Assembly: GCF_029478665.1 (NCBI RefSeq)
Contig: NZ_JARPQB010000034.1
Span: 1-54,480, forward strand
Source of the DNA: Pseudomonas entomophila
GTDB taxonomy: Bacteria > Pseudomonadota > Gammaproteobacteria > Pseudomonadales > Pseudomonadaceae
Length of the DNA stretch: 54,480 nt
Reading direction: 5' to 3'
The stretch's first letter is position 1. Every line of letters begins with the position of its first letter. Under the pieces are notes generated by a model. The model made no database searches, had not been told where the DNA came from, and was given only the letters and a program-made list of their open reading frames with translations. Of the stretch, positions 35,385-44,232 are shown piece by piece. Made by a program: the position numbers and the translations under genes.

Positions 35385-35768
35385 ATGAAAAACCGAAGGT
35401 TGGAGCTGGTGTGTTCGGTTGATCTACAGCCCACACTGGAAAAGGTGCAGCGGGACAGCGTGCTGGATTTTGCCGAATACAGCCTTTTGCGTGAGTCGGC
35501 CGATGCCAAGTTCTACCAGTTGATGGGCAAGGTGCGTAAGGCGCGGGGCGTCGATCAGGGTTCGATGTTCGAGGGTGAGGAAGACTTGCGGCGCCTGCAG
35601 GATGCCAGCATCCGCATGGCGCACCTGTTGCAAAGCAGCTGCCTGGCCTTGCGCAGACTGGGCCTGGGGCCCCAGGACAAGCGCCTCGCGCGTGAGGCCC
35701 TGGAGCAGCAACTGGCCTACGTGCAAGCCTGCTTGCGCCGCTCGATGCAGAGCTTCGGTGAGTTCTGA
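35385..35768 (+). CDS. Conserved-looking hypothetical protein, helical
   Basis: The protein has 127 aa. I do not recognise a family. It is charged, without signal peptide or membrane segments, and likely mostly alpha-helical (LQPTLEKVQRDSVLDFAEYS; EDLRRLQDASIRMAHLLQSS; AREALEQQLAYVQACLRRSM). Codon use matches its neighbours. It stands between sixA and two hydrolase genes on the same strand, with about 98-bp gaps on each side. Confidence 0.65.
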   Translation: MKNRRLELVCSVDLQPTLEKVQRDSVLDFAEYSLLRESADAKFYQLMGKVRKARGVDQGSMFEGEEDLRRLQDASIRMAHLLQSSCLALRRLGLGPQDKRLAREALEQQLAYVQACLRRSMQSFGEF

Positions 35769-35866
35769 ATGACCTGATCGCCCTTGGCGATGACCTTTCC
35801 GGACGTTGCCGGCAACCGGCGCCTTGTCGACAATGGCCCGACCTTCCCCGTGCAGAGCAGGCGGCC

Positions 35867-36658
35867 ATGTCGCAACAGATCTTCTTCGCCCACGCCAACG
35901 GCTTCCCGTCGGCCACCTACGGCAAGCTGTTCGCCGCGCTGGCACCGGACTACGAGGTTCGGCACCTGGCGCAGCACGCCCATGATCCGCGTTTTCCGGT
36001 GAACGAGAACTGGCAGAGCCTGGTCGATGAACTCTTGCACCATCTGGAGCAACAGTCAGCCCCGGTCTGGGGTGTCGGGCATTCGCTGGGGGGCGTGCTG
36101 CACCTGCATGCGGCGCTGCGCCGTCCTGAGTACTACCGGGGTGTGGTGATGCTCGACTCGCCGGTGCTGACCCGTGTCGACGAATGGCTTATCCAGGCGG
36201 CCAAGCGCCTGGGTTTCATCGACCGCATCACCCCGGCTGGGCGCACATTGGGGCGGCGTGAGGCGTTTCCCGACCGTGACAGCGCCCGCCAGTATTTCTC
36301 GGGCAAGACCCTGTTCCGCCATTTCGACCCTGAATGCCTCGAGGCGTATCTCGAACACGGCCTGGTGAGCACCGAGGGCGGCCTGCGCCTGCGTTTCGAC
36401 CCCGCCACCGAGATCAGCATCTACCGCAGCATCCCCCATGTCAGCCCGGCGCCACCCCGCCAGTTGCAGGTGCCGTTGGCCATGGTGCGCGGTGCCCAGA
36501 GCCGGGTGATCCGCAAGCACCATGGGCTGGCGGTGCGCGGCATGGCCAAGGGCGAGTACCACAGCCTGCCGGGTGGGCACATGTTCCCGTTGGAGCGCCC
36601 CGGCGACACCGCGAGCCTGATCAAGGGCCTGTTCGACCGCTGGAGCCAGCAGCCATGA
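35867..36658 (+). CDS. Alpha/beta hydrolase (first of overlapping pair)
   Basis: The protein has 263 aa. It has the alpha/beta-hydrolase core with the nucleophile elbow GVGHSLGGV, an early oxyanion segment (FFAHANGFPSATYGKL) and the C-terminal histidine in LPGGHMFPLERP. The substrate is unknown. ATG 35867 opens the conserved MSQQIFFAHANGFP. The stop overlaps the next hydrolase start (ATGA), implying coupling. Confidence 0.88.
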   Translation: MSQQIFFAHANGFPSATYGKLFAALAPDYEVRHLAQHAHDPRFPVNENWQSLVDELLHHLEQQSAPVWGVGHSLGGVLHLHAALRRPEYYRGVVMLDSPVLTRVDEWLIQAAKRLGFIDRITPAGRTLGRREAFPDRDSARQYFSGKTLFRHFDPECLEAYLEHGLVSTEGGLRLRFDPATEISIYRSIPHVSPAPPRQLQVPLAMVRGAQSRVIRKHHGLAVRGMAKGEYHSLPGGHMFPLERPGDTASLIKGLFDRWSQQP

Positions 36659-37509
36659 GTGCCCACGTCGAGGAAGTACGCCTGGCGCTCGGTCATATCG
36701 AGCTGGCCGCGCACCTGTTCGGGCCGGCTGATGGCCTGCCGGTGATCGCCCTGCATGGCTGGCTGGACAACGCCAACAGCTTCGCCCGCCTGGCGCCGCA
36801 ACTGAAAGGGCTGCGCATCGTCGCCCTGGACCTGGCCGGGCATGGTTACTCGGAACATCGCCCAATCGGTGCCGGCTACGCCCTGGCCGACTACGCCCAT
36901 GACGTGCTGCGGGTCGCCGAACAGCTGGGCTGGCAGCGTTTCGGCCTGCTCGGCCACTCGCTGGGCGCGATCATCTCGGTGCAACTGGCCGGGGCCTTGC
37001 CCGAGCGCATCAGCCACCTCGCGCTCATCGACGGTGTCATCCCGCCCACGATTGCCGAGCAGGACGCCGCCGAGCGCCTGGGGATGGCGTTGCAGGCGCA
37101 GTTGCGCCTGGAGGGCAAGCGCAAGACGGTGTACGCGAGCCTGGAGGAGGGCGTCGAGGCGCGCATGAAGGGCATGGTCGCGGTCAGCCGCGAAGCCGCC
37201 GAACTGCTGGCCCAGCGTGGCCTGATGCCGGTGCCCGGCGGTTACAGCTGGCGCAGTGACACGCGCCTGACACTGCCGTCGCCAACACGCCTGAACCAGG
37301 CCCAGGCCATGGCCTTCGTCCAGCGCGTCGCCTGCCCGGCCTGCCTGGTGGTCGCGGCCGATGGCATGCTGGCGCGTCACACGGAACTGCTGGAGCAGCT
37401 ACCCTTCGAGCAGACGATCCTGCCAGGCGGGCATCACCTGCACCTGAACGACGCCCAGGGCGCGACCCTTGTCGCAGACTGTTTCAATCGCTTCTTTGGC
37501 ATTCCTTGA
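36655..37509 (+). CDS. Alpha/beta hydrolase (second of pair)
   Basis: The protein has 284 aa. It has the HGW oxyanion motif (IALHGWLDNANSF), nucleophile elbow LGHSLGAI, and the late histidine in LPGGHHLHLND. It resembles serine-hydrolase/MhpC-like proteins; the substrate is unknown. ATG 36655 lies inside the stop of the preceding gene. Both hydrolases of the pair keep complete triads, so neither looks degenerate. Confidence 0.88.
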   Translation: MSAHVEEVRLALGHIELAAHLFGPADGLPVIALHGWLDNANSFARLAPQLKGLRIVALDLAGHGYSEHRPIGAGYALADYAHDVLRVAEQLGWQRFGLLGHSLGAIISVQLAGALPERISHLALIDGVIPPTIAEQDAAERLGMALQAQLRLEGKRKTVYASLEEGVEARMKGMVAVSREAAELLAQRGLMPVPGGYSWRSDTRLTLPSPTRLNQAQAMAFVQRVACPACLVVAADGMLARHTELLEQLPFEQTILPGGHHLHLNDAQGATLVADCFNRFFGIP

Positions 37510-37611
37510 CTTGCACCGGGCAAGTGTCGAGGCTTGGCGGGTTGAAAGGGAGACAACCATGTACTTGCCAGACATTCACGCGCTTTGCCCCGGCCTCTGC
37601 GAGGGCGGCCG

Positions 37612-38406
37612 ATGAGCGCACCTGTTTTCATTCGCGGCACCATCGCCGCTTGCCTCGCCGCCGTCAGCCCGCTGCTGCTTGCAGATAACCTGCCAGTTCC
37701 CGTCGATGCCAAGGTGGTCGACCAGCGTCCGGCCGTGGAGCAGGAGCGGGTTTACCCGATGGGCCCGCTGCGCAAGATCAGTGGCCGCCTGCGGGTCGAT
37801 GACAAGGTCGAGAGCCGCGGCCAGGTCAGTTCGGTCACCTATGAACTGCCGGTCGAGCGAAGCGCTCGCGAAGCCTTCACCAGCGCCCGCGAAGCGCTGC
37901 AGCACGATGGCGGCTATCCCCTGTTCTGGTGCCAGGGCCGCGATTGCGGCGAAGCCAGCCTGTGGGCCAACGATGTGTTCGCCAATGCCCGTCTCAATGG
38001 CGGTGATGAACAGCAGGCGTTCATCCTGTTGCGCCGCTCCGCTGAAGAAGCCGATACATTGGTGGCGCTGTACAGCGTGACTCGCGGCAACCGTCGCGCC
38101 TACCTGCATGTCGAGGAGTTCGTCGCCGCCAGCCCGCTGGGCGAGTTGCTGCCCACCCCGGCCACGGTACTTCGCGAACTGCGCGACACCGGCAAACTCG
38201 ACTACCCTGACCTTGCCAAGCCCCAGGCCACCTGGGCCGCCTTGCTGGCCCGCAGCCTCAACCTCGACAGCACGCTACGCGCCAGCCTCAGCGGCAGCGG
38301 CGCCGAGGCCTGGCGCGAGCAGCTGGTCCAGGCCGGCGTGCGCAGTGCCCGGCTGGAAGTGGGCGATGCGCCGACCGAAGGCTTGCACCTGGAATTGATC
38401 CGTTGA
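37612..38406 (+). CDS. DUF4892-like periplasmic protein
   Basis: The protein has 264 aa. It has a signal peptide (about 1-24, ending PLLLA before DNLP). The body has RKISGRLRVDDKVESRG, a small Cys-containing segment (LFWCQGRDCGEASLWANDVF) typical of DUF4892 proteins, and a helical C-terminus. The two cysteines could form a disulfide. The function is unknown. I chose ATG 37612 (MSAPVFIRG) over 37585 because it begins the signal peptide. It is followed after 10 bp by the AI-2E permease gene, so they are probably co-transcribed. Confidence 0.8.
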   Translation: MSAPVFIRGTIAACLAAVSPLLLADNLPVPVDAKVVDQRPAVEQERVYPMGPLRKISGRLRVDDKVESRGQVSSVTYELPVERSAREAFTSAREALQHDGGYPLFWCQGRDCGEASLWANDVFANARLNGGDEQQAFILLRRSAEEADTLVALYSVTRGNRRAYLHVEEFVAASPLGELLPTPATVLRELRDTGKLDYPDLAKPQATWAALLARSLNLDSTLRASLSGSGAEAWREQLVQAGVRSARLEVGDAPTEGLHLELIR

Positions 38407-38416
38407 GTGAGCGCCC

Positions 38417-39469
38417 ATGGCCAACAATGACCGCCTGTTGATCCAGATCCTGCTGCTCGCGCTGCTTGGCGCGGCGCTGTGGGTGATGGCCCCGTTCATC
38501 TCGGCGTTGCTGTGGGGCGCGATTCTCGCCTTCGCCAGCTGGCCACTGATGCGCCTGCTCACCCGCCTGCTCGGCGGGCGCGAGACGCTGGCCGCGAGCC
38601 TGCTGACCACGGTGTGGATCCTGCTGGTCGCGTTGCCGCTGGTGTGGCTGGGCTTCAACCTCGCCGACCATATCCGCGACGCCACCGCTTTTGTGCGGGA
38701 CGTGCAGGTCGACGGCCTGCCCGATGCGCCGGCGTGGGTCGGCGGCATTCCCTTCGTCGGTGGTCGGCTGGTCAGTTGGTGGCAGTCCCTCGACCAGCAA
38801 GGCGCGGCCTTGCTGGCCTCCGCCAAGCCCTATCTCGGCCAGGTGGGCAACTGGTTGCTGGCGCGCAGCGCGCAGATCGGCAGTGGGGTGCTGGAGCTCA
38901 CGCTCAGCCTGGTGTTCGTGTTCTTCTTCTACCGCGACGGCCCGCGCCTGGCGGCGTTCGTGCACCGGCTGCTGCAGCGGCTGGTGGGTGAGCGCGCCGA
39001 GTACTACGTCGACCTGGTCGCCGGCACCGTGCAGCGGGTGGTCAACGGCGTGATCGGCACCGCCGCCGCGCAAGCGCTGTTGGCGCTGATCGGCTTCCTG
39101 ATCGCCGGTGTGCCGGGGGCCATCGTGCTCGGCCTGGTGACGTTCATGCTCAGCCTGATCCCCATGGGGCCACCGCTGGCCTGGATACCAGCCACGGCCT
39201 GGCTGGTGTCGAAGGGCGACTATGGCATGGCGGTGTTCCTGGGCATCTGGGGCACCTTCGTCATCAGTGGCGTGGACAACGTACTCAAACCTTATCTCAT
39301 CAGCCGGGGCGGCAACCTGCCGCTGGTGATCGTGCTGCTGGGGGTGTTCGGCGGCCTGCTCGCGTTCGGCTTCATCGGGTTGTTCATCGGGCCGACCTTG
39401 CTGGCGGTGGGTTACAGCCTGCTGCTGGACTGGAGCCGTAATTCCGGGCAGCAATCGCCGCAGCATTGA
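38417..39469 (+). CDS. AI-2E/PerM family membrane transporter
   Basis: The protein has 350 aa with about eight membrane helices. The pattern is typical of the family: N-terminal helix pairs (LLLALLGAALWVMAPFISALLWGAILAFASWPL), an extended middle domain, and a conserved C-terminal core (GVPGAIVLGLVTFMLSLIPMGPPLAWIPA; VISGVDNVLKPYLISRG; PLVIVLLGVFGGLLAFGFIGLFIGP). Family members include TqsA (autoinducer export) and Na+/H+ antiporters; the substrate here is unknown. A REP pair follows the gene. Confidence 0.9.
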   Translation: MANNDRLLIQILLLALLGAALWVMAPFISALLWGAILAFASWPLMRLLTRLLGGRETLAASLLTTVWILLVALPLVWLGFNLADHIRDATAFVRDVQVDGLPDAPAWVGGIPFVGGRLVSWWQSLDQQGAALLASAKPYLGQVGNWLLARSAQIGSGVLELTLSLVFVFFFYRDGPRLAAFVHRLLQRLVGERAEYYVDLVAGTVQRVVNGVIGTAAAQALLALIGFLIAGVPGAIVLGLVTFMLSLIPMGPPLAWIPATAWLVSKGDYGMAVFLGIWGTFVISGVDNVLKPYLISRGGNLPLVIVLLGVFGGLLAFGFIGLFIGPTLLAVGYSLLLDWSRNSGQQSPQH

Positions 39470-39474
39470 AGACC

Positions 39475-39530
39475 GGTTCGCCGGCAAGCCGGCTCCTACA
39501 GAGAAGATAGGAGCCGGCTTGCCGGCGAAC
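39475..39530. repeat. REP pair (tail-to-tail)
   Basis: GGTTCGCCGGCAAGCCGGCT ...CCTAC and TAGGAGCCGGCTTGCCGGCG point outward with about ten bases between them. The pair separates the permease from the kdp operon. Confidence 0.9.
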
Positions 39531-39560
39531 AGGCCGGTACAGGCACCGCAATACCTGATC

Positions 39561-39577
39561 TTTACGCATTCTTTATG
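39561..39577 (+). promoter_or_regulatory. Candidate KdpE-binding site upstream of kdpF
   Basis: TTTACG-CATTC-TTTATG has the two T-rich half-sites with 5-bp spacing known for the E. coli KdpE site (TTTATA-N5-TTTACA), in swapped order. A third TTTACG lies at 39605-39610. It is about 95 bp upstream of kdpF. Confidence 0.4.
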
Positions 39578-39671
39578 CCCCGGCCCCACACCTGGTCTCG
39601 CCCCTTTACGCCCCTCCCTCGGACAATTTCCCCAAAGCGGCCCTCACGCCGCAATCTGGGGAGATTCACTC

Positions 39672-39761
39672 ATGTACATGCTCGACGGGCTGTCACTGCT
39701 TCTGGCGGTGGCGTTGGCGGTTTACCTGCTGGTGGCGCTGCTGCGCGCCGATCGCGGCTAA
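39672..39761 (+). CDS. kdpF: K+-transporting ATPase small subunit KdpF
   Basis: The peptide has 29 aa, a single membrane helix (LDGLSLLLAVALAVYLLVALL) ending in RADRG. It stabilises the KdpFABC complex. Its size and position 9 bp before kdpA fit the known operon. The start is ATG 39672 with GGGGAGA upstream; ATG 39678 is an alternative. Confidence 0.92.
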   Translation: MYMLDGLSLLLAVALAVYLLVALLRADRG

Positions 39762-39770
39762 GGGGCGACC

Positions 39771-41465
39771 ATGCACAGTTACGATTACCTGCTGCTGCTG
39801 GCGTTCTTCGCCATCGTGCTGCTGCCGGCGCCCTGGCTCGGGCGCTTCTACTACAAGGTGATGGAAGGCCAGCGTACCTGGCTGTCGCCGATCCTCGGCC
39901 CGCTGGAGCGGGGCTGCTATCGCCTGTCTGGCGTGAACGCCGACCAGGAGCAGAACTGGAAGCAGTACACCCTGGCCCTGCTGGCCTTCAACCTGGCCGG
40001 CTTCCTGCTGCTGTTCGCCGTGCTGTTGCTGCAAGGCTCGCTGCCGCTCAACCCGCAGCACCTGCCCGGCCAGGAGTGGTCGCAGGCGTTCAATACCGCG
40101 GTCAGTTTCATGACCAACACCAACTGGCAGTCCTACAGTGGTGAGGCCTCGGTCAGCTACTTGACCCAGATGATCGGCCTGACCGTGCAGAACTTCGTCA
40201 GCGCCGCCACCGGCCTGGCCGTGCTGGTCGCCCTGAGCCGGGGTATTGCCCGTCGTTCGGTCGGCACCCTGGGCAACTTCTGGGTCGACCTGACCCGCGC
40301 CACCCTCTACGGCTTGCTGCCGCTGTGCCTGGTGCTGGCGCTGCTGCTGGTATGGCAGGGTGTGCCACAGACCTTCGCCGACTATGTCCACGCCGTGACC
40401 CTGCAAGGCACCGACCAGACCATCCCGCTGGGCCCGGCCGCCAGCCAGATCGCCATCAAGCAGCTGGGCACCAACGGCGGTGGCTTCTTCGGCGTCAACT
40501 CGGCGCACCCGTTCGAGAACCCCACGGCCTGGAGCAACCTGTTCGAGGTGGCCTCGATCATCCTGATCCCGGTGGCTCTGGTGTTCACCTTCGGCCATTA
40601 CGTGAAGGACCTGCGCCAGAGCCGCGCGATCATCGCCTGCATGCTGGCGCTGTTCCTGATCGGCGGCAGCGCCGCGCTGTGGTCGGAATACCAGCCCAAC
40701 CCGGCCCTGGAAAGCGCCCAGGTGCAACAGAGCGCGCCATTGGAAGGCAAGGAGAGCCGCTTCGGCACCACCGGTTCCGTGCTGTGGACGGTGACCACCA
40801 CCTCCGCTTCCAACGGTTCGGTCAACGCCATGCACGACAGCCTCAACCCGCTGACCGGCATGGTGGCGATGGTCAACATGATGCTGGGTGAGGTGATCTT
40901 CGGCGGTGTCGGCGCCGGCCTGTACGGCATGCTGCTGTTCGTGCTGATCGCCGTGTTCCTGGCCGGCCTGATGATCGGCCGCACCCCGGAGTACCTGGGC
41001 AAGAAGCTCCAGGCCCGTGAAGTGCAGTTGCTGGTGGCCACCCTGCTGGTGATGCCGGTGGGTGTGCTGGTGCTTGGTGCCATCGCCGCCAGCCTGCCCG
41101 GGCCGGCCGGCGCAGTGACCAACCCCGGTGCCCACGGTTTCAGTCAACTGCTGTACGCCTACACCTCCGGCACCGCCAACAACGGCTCGGCCTTCGCCGG
41201 CTTCGGCGCCAACACCACGTTCCACAACGTGATGATCGGCCTGGCCATGCTGATCGGCCGCTTCGGCTACATCCTGCCGGTGCTGGCCCTGGCCGGCAGC
41301 CTGGCGGCGAAGAAGAGCGCGCCGCAAGGCCTCAACAGCTTCCCCACCCACGGCCCGCTGTTCACCACGCTGCTGCTGGTGACCATCCTGCTGGTCGGTG
41401 GCCTGACCTTCCTGCCGACCCTGGCCCTTGGGCCGATCGCCGAACACCTGAGCCTGGGTTTCTGA
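39771..41465 (+). CDS. kdpA: K+-transporting ATPase subunit A (channel-like)
   Basis: The protein has 564 aa with about ten membrane helices. It belongs to the SKT superfamily and carries the K+ selectivity filter loops, visible as TNTNWQSYSGE, GTNGGGFFGVNSAHPFENP, TSASNGSVNAM and SGTANNGSAFAGF. It takes up K+ from the periplasm at micromolar levels. It is second in kdpFABC, with a 10-bp gap to kdpB. Confidence 0.97.
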   Translation: MHSYDYLLLLAFFAIVLLPAPWLGRFYYKVMEGQRTWLSPILGPLERGCYRLSGVNADQEQNWKQYTLALLAFNLAGFLLLFAVLLLQGSLPLNPQHLPGQEWSQAFNTAVSFMTNTNWQSYSGEASVSYLTQMIGLTVQNFVSAATGLAVLVALSRGIARRSVGTLGNFWVDLTRATLYGLLPLCLVLALLLVWQGVPQTFADYVHAVTLQGTDQTIPLGPAASQIAIKQLGTNGGGFFGVNSAHPFENPTAWSNLFEVASIILIPVALVFTFGHYVKDLRQSRAIIACMLALFLIGGSAALWSEYQPNPALESAQVQQSAPLEGKESRFGTTGSVLWTVTTTSASNGSVNAMHDSLNPLTGMVAMVNMMLGEVIFGGVGAGLYGMLLFVLIAVFLAGLMIGRTPEYLGKKLQAREVQLLVATLLVMPVGVLVLGAIAASLPGPAGAVTNPGAHGFSQLLYAYTSGTANNGSAFAGFGANTTFHNVMIGLAMLIGRFGYILPVLALAGSLAAKKSAPQGLNSFPTHGPLFTTLLLVTILLVGGLTFLPTLALGPIAEHLSLGF

Positions 41466-41475
41466 GGAACCGACC

Positions 41476-43530
41476 ATGAACATGCCCATTCCCGAAGTGA
41501 AGGCGCGCCATAGCGCCAAGGACCAGACCCGCTTCGCCGCCCTGTGGCGTCCGGCGCTGGTGCAGGCTTTCGTCAAGCTCGACCCGCGTCAGCTCAAGCG
41601 CTCGCCGGTGATGCTGGTGGTGGCCCTCACCGCCGTGCTGACCACCGTGCTGTGCTTCGCCCCCGGCAGCGGCGTGAGCACCGGCGTGGCGGTACAGATC
41701 GCCGTCTGGCTGTGGTTCACCGTGCTGTTCGCCAACTTCGCCGAAGCCCTGGCCGAAGGCCGCGGCAAGGCCCGCGCCGACAGCCTCAAGGCCGGCAGCC
41801 AGGGCCTGACTGCCAAGCGTCGCAAGCACGACGGCAGTTTCGAGACCGTCGTCGCCACTCAATTGCGCAAGGATGATGTGGTGCGCGTGGTGGCTGGTGA
41901 ACTGATCCCCGGTGACGGCGAGGTGCTCGAAGGCATCGCTGCCGTCAACGAGGCGGCCATCACCGGCGAATCCGCCCCGGTGATCCGCGAGTCCGGCGGC
42001 GACCGCTCGGCCGTCACCGGCAACACCCGCCTGGTCTCCGACTGGCTGCTGATCCGCATCACCAGCAACCCGGGCGAGTCGACCCTGGACCGCATGATCG
42101 CCCTGGTCGAAGGCGCCAAGCGGCAGAAGACCCCCAACGAGATCGCCCTGGACATCCTGCTGATCGGCCTCACCCTGATCTTCCTGATCGTGGTGGTGAC
42201 CCTGCAGCCGTTCGCCCGCTTCGCCGGCGGCGAGCTGCCGCTGATCTTCCTCGCCGCGCTGCTGGTGACCTTGATCCCCACCACCATCGGCGGCCTGCTG
42301 TCGGCCATCGGTATCGCCGGCATGGACCGGCTGGTGCGCCTCAACGTGATCGCCCGTTCCGGCCGTGCGGTGGAGGCGGCCGGCGACGTGCACACCCTGA
42401 TGCTCGACAAGACCGGCACCATCACCTTCGGCAACCGCCGTTGCAGCGCCCTGCACGCAGCCTCGGGCGTGACCGCCAAGGAGCTGGGGGAGGGCGCCTT
42501 GCTCGCCTCCCTGGCCGACGACACCGCCGAAGGCAAGTCGATCGTCGAGTACCTGCGCCAACTGCACGATTTCGACGAGCCCTCGAGCACCCAGTACGAA
42601 GCCATCGCCTTCAGCGCCGAGACCCGCCTGTCGGGTATCGACTTCCAGCAGCGTCGCTACCGCAAGGGCGCCGTCGATGCGGTGCTGGCCTTCTGCGGCC
42701 TGCAACGCCTGGAGTTGCCCGCCGCCCTGGCCCGTGAAGTGGAACGCATCGCCCAGAGCGGCGGCACGCCGTTGCTGGTGTGTGTCGACAAGCGTCTGCT
42801 GGGCGTGATCCACCTCAAGGACGTGGTCAAGCCCGGTATCCGCGAGCGTTTCGCCGAACTGCGCAAGCTCGGTATCCGCACCGTGATGGTCACCGGCGAC
42901 AACCCGCTGACCGCCGCCGCCATCGCTGCCGAGGCCGGCGTGGACGACGTGCTCGCCGAAGCCACCCCGGAGAAGAAGCTGGCGCGCATCCGCCAGGAGC
43001 AGAACGACGGCCGCCTGGTGGCCATGTGCGGTGATGGCGCCAACGACGCCCCGGCCCTGGCCCAGGCCGACGTGGGCATGGCCATGAACGACGGCACCCA
43101 GGCCGCCCGCGAGGCCGCCAACATGGTCGACCTGGACAGTGACCCGACCAAGCTGCTGGACGTGGTCCAGGTGGGCAAGGAGCTGCTGGTCACCCGTGGC
43201 GCGCTGACCACCTTCTCCATCGCCAACGACGTGGCCAAGTACTTCGCCATCCTGCCGGCGCTGTTCGCCGCCATCTACCCGCAATTGGGCGTGCTCAACC
43301 TGATGCACCTGGCCAGCCCGCAGAGCGCGATCCTCTCGGCCATCGTGTTCAACGCGCTGATCATCATCGTGCTGATCCCCCTGGCCCTGCGCGGGGTGCG
43401 GGTGCAGGCCGCCAGCGCCGCCCACCTGCTGCGGCGCAACCTGCTGATCTACGGGCTGGGCGGCATCGTCGTGCCGTTCGCCGGGATCAAGCTGATCGAC
43501 CTGCTGCTCAACGCGCTGCACCTGGTCTGA
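41476..43530 (+). CDS. kdpB: K+-transporting ATPase subunit B (P-type ATPase)
   Basis: The protein has 684 aa. It has the P-type ATPase phosphorylation site Asp311 (MLDKTGTITFGNR), the actuator motif TGES at 163-166 (Ser166 corresponds to the inhibitory phosphoserine of E. coli KdpB), the nucleotide-domain KGA region (YRKGAVDAV), and the hinge motif GDGANDAPALAQADVG. ATP hydrolysis drives K+ transport through KdpA. GAGGAAC precedes the start. Confidence 0.98.
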   Translation: MNMPIPEVKARHSAKDQTRFAALWRPALVQAFVKLDPRQLKRSPVMLVVALTAVLTTVLCFAPGSGVSTGVAVQIAVWLWFTVLFANFAEALAEGRGKARADSLKAGSQGLTAKRRKHDGSFETVVATQLRKDDVVRVVAGELIPGDGEVLEGIAAVNEAAITGESAPVIRESGGDRSAVTGNTRLVSDWLLIRITSNPGESTLDRMIALVEGAKRQKTPNEIALDILLIGLTLIFLIVVVTLQPFARFAGGELPLIFLAALLVTLIPTTIGGLLSAIGIAGMDRLVRLNVIARSGRAVEAAGDVHTLMLDKTGTITFGNRRCSALHAASGVTAKELGEGALLASLADDTAEGKSIVEYLRQLHDFDEPSSTQYEAIAFSAETRLSGIDFQQRRYRKGAVDAVLAFCGLQRLELPAALAREVERIAQSGGTPLLVCVDKRLLGVIHLKDVVKPGIRERFAELRKLGIRTVMVTGDNPLTAAAIAAEAGVDDVLAEATPEKKLARIRQEQNDGRLVAMCGDGANDAPALAQADVGMAMNDGTQAAREAANMVDLDSDPTKLLDVVQVGKELLVTRGALTTFSIANDVAKYFAILPALFAAIYPQLGVLNLMHLASPQSAILSAIVFNALIIIVLIPLALRGVRVQAASAAHLLRRNLLIYGLGGIVVPFAGIKLIDLLLNALHLV

Positions 43531-43542
43531 GGAGAGACTGAC

Positions 43543-44100
43543 ATGACTGCTTATGTACGCCCGGCCCTGAGCCTGATCCTGCTGATGACCGTGGTCACCG
43601 GCGCGCTGTACCCCCTGGCGGTGACCGGCATTGCCCAGGTCGCCTTCCCTGAGCAGGCCAATGGCAGCCTGGTGCGCGATGACCGCGGCGAGGTGCGTGG
43701 TTCGGCGCTGATCGCCCAGGAATTCAAGGGCGACGCCTGGTTCCAGGCGCGGCCTTCGGCGGGCGCCTATGCCACCGTGGCCAGTGGCGCGAGCAACCTG
43801 TCGCCGAGCAACCCGGCGCTGGCCGAGCGGGTCAAGGGCGATGCCGCCGCGCAATACCAGGCGCAGCTGGGGCCAGTGCCCCAAGCGCTGTTGACCACGT
43901 CCGGCAGCGGGCTGGACCCGCACCTGCCGCCCGAGGCGATCGCCTACCAGCTGCCGCGTGTGGCGGCGGCGCGGCAGGTAGCGGAGGAGCGCTTGCAAGT
44001 GCTGGTGAATGACGCCACCCTGCGTCCACTGATCGGGCCGCCGGTAGTGAACGTGCTGGCGTTGAACCAGGCGCTTGAGCACCTCGCACCGAGCCATTGA
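43543..44100 (+). CDS. kdpC: K+-transporting ATPase subunit C
   Basis: The protein has 185 aa. It has one N-terminal membrane helix (LSLILLMTVVTGALYPLAVTGIAQ) and a periplasmic domain with the conserved GSALIAQEF, FQARPSAG and SGSGLDPHLPPEA motifs. It assists complex assembly and K+ affinity. It is followed by a 132-bp gap with REP-type inverted repeats before kdpD, so kdpDE may be expressed at a lower level than the pump (inference). Confidence 0.97.
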   Translation: MTAYVRPALSLILLMTVVTGALYPLAVTGIAQVAFPEQANGSLVRDDRGEVRGSALIAQEFKGDAWFQARPSAGAYATVASGASNLSPSNPALAERVKGDAAAQYQAQLGPVPQALLTTSGSGLDPHLPPEAIAYQLPRVAAARQVAEERLQVLVNDATLRPLIGPPVVNVLALNQALEHLAPSH

Positions 44101-44106
44101 TGCCGG

Positions 44107-44189
44107 GGGTCGCTTTGCGACCCATCGCGGGTAAACCCGCTCCTGCAGGTACGGCATCGAGCCTGTAGGAGCGGGTTTACCCGCGATGG
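44107..44189. repeat. REP-type inverted pair and hairpin between kdpC and kdpD
   Basis: A GGGTCGC-TTT-GCGACCC hairpin (44107-44123) is followed by CCATCGCGGGTAAACCCGCT (44122 on) and its inverted copy ending CCCGCGATGG (44189). The core reads GGAGCGGGTTTACCCGCG, a different REP subfamily from the GCCGGC type seen elsewhere in the window. Confidence 0.85.
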
Positions 44190-44232
44190 CCTGCGCAGCA
44201 GGCCCGAATTCGCTACTTGTGAAGGATGAAAC

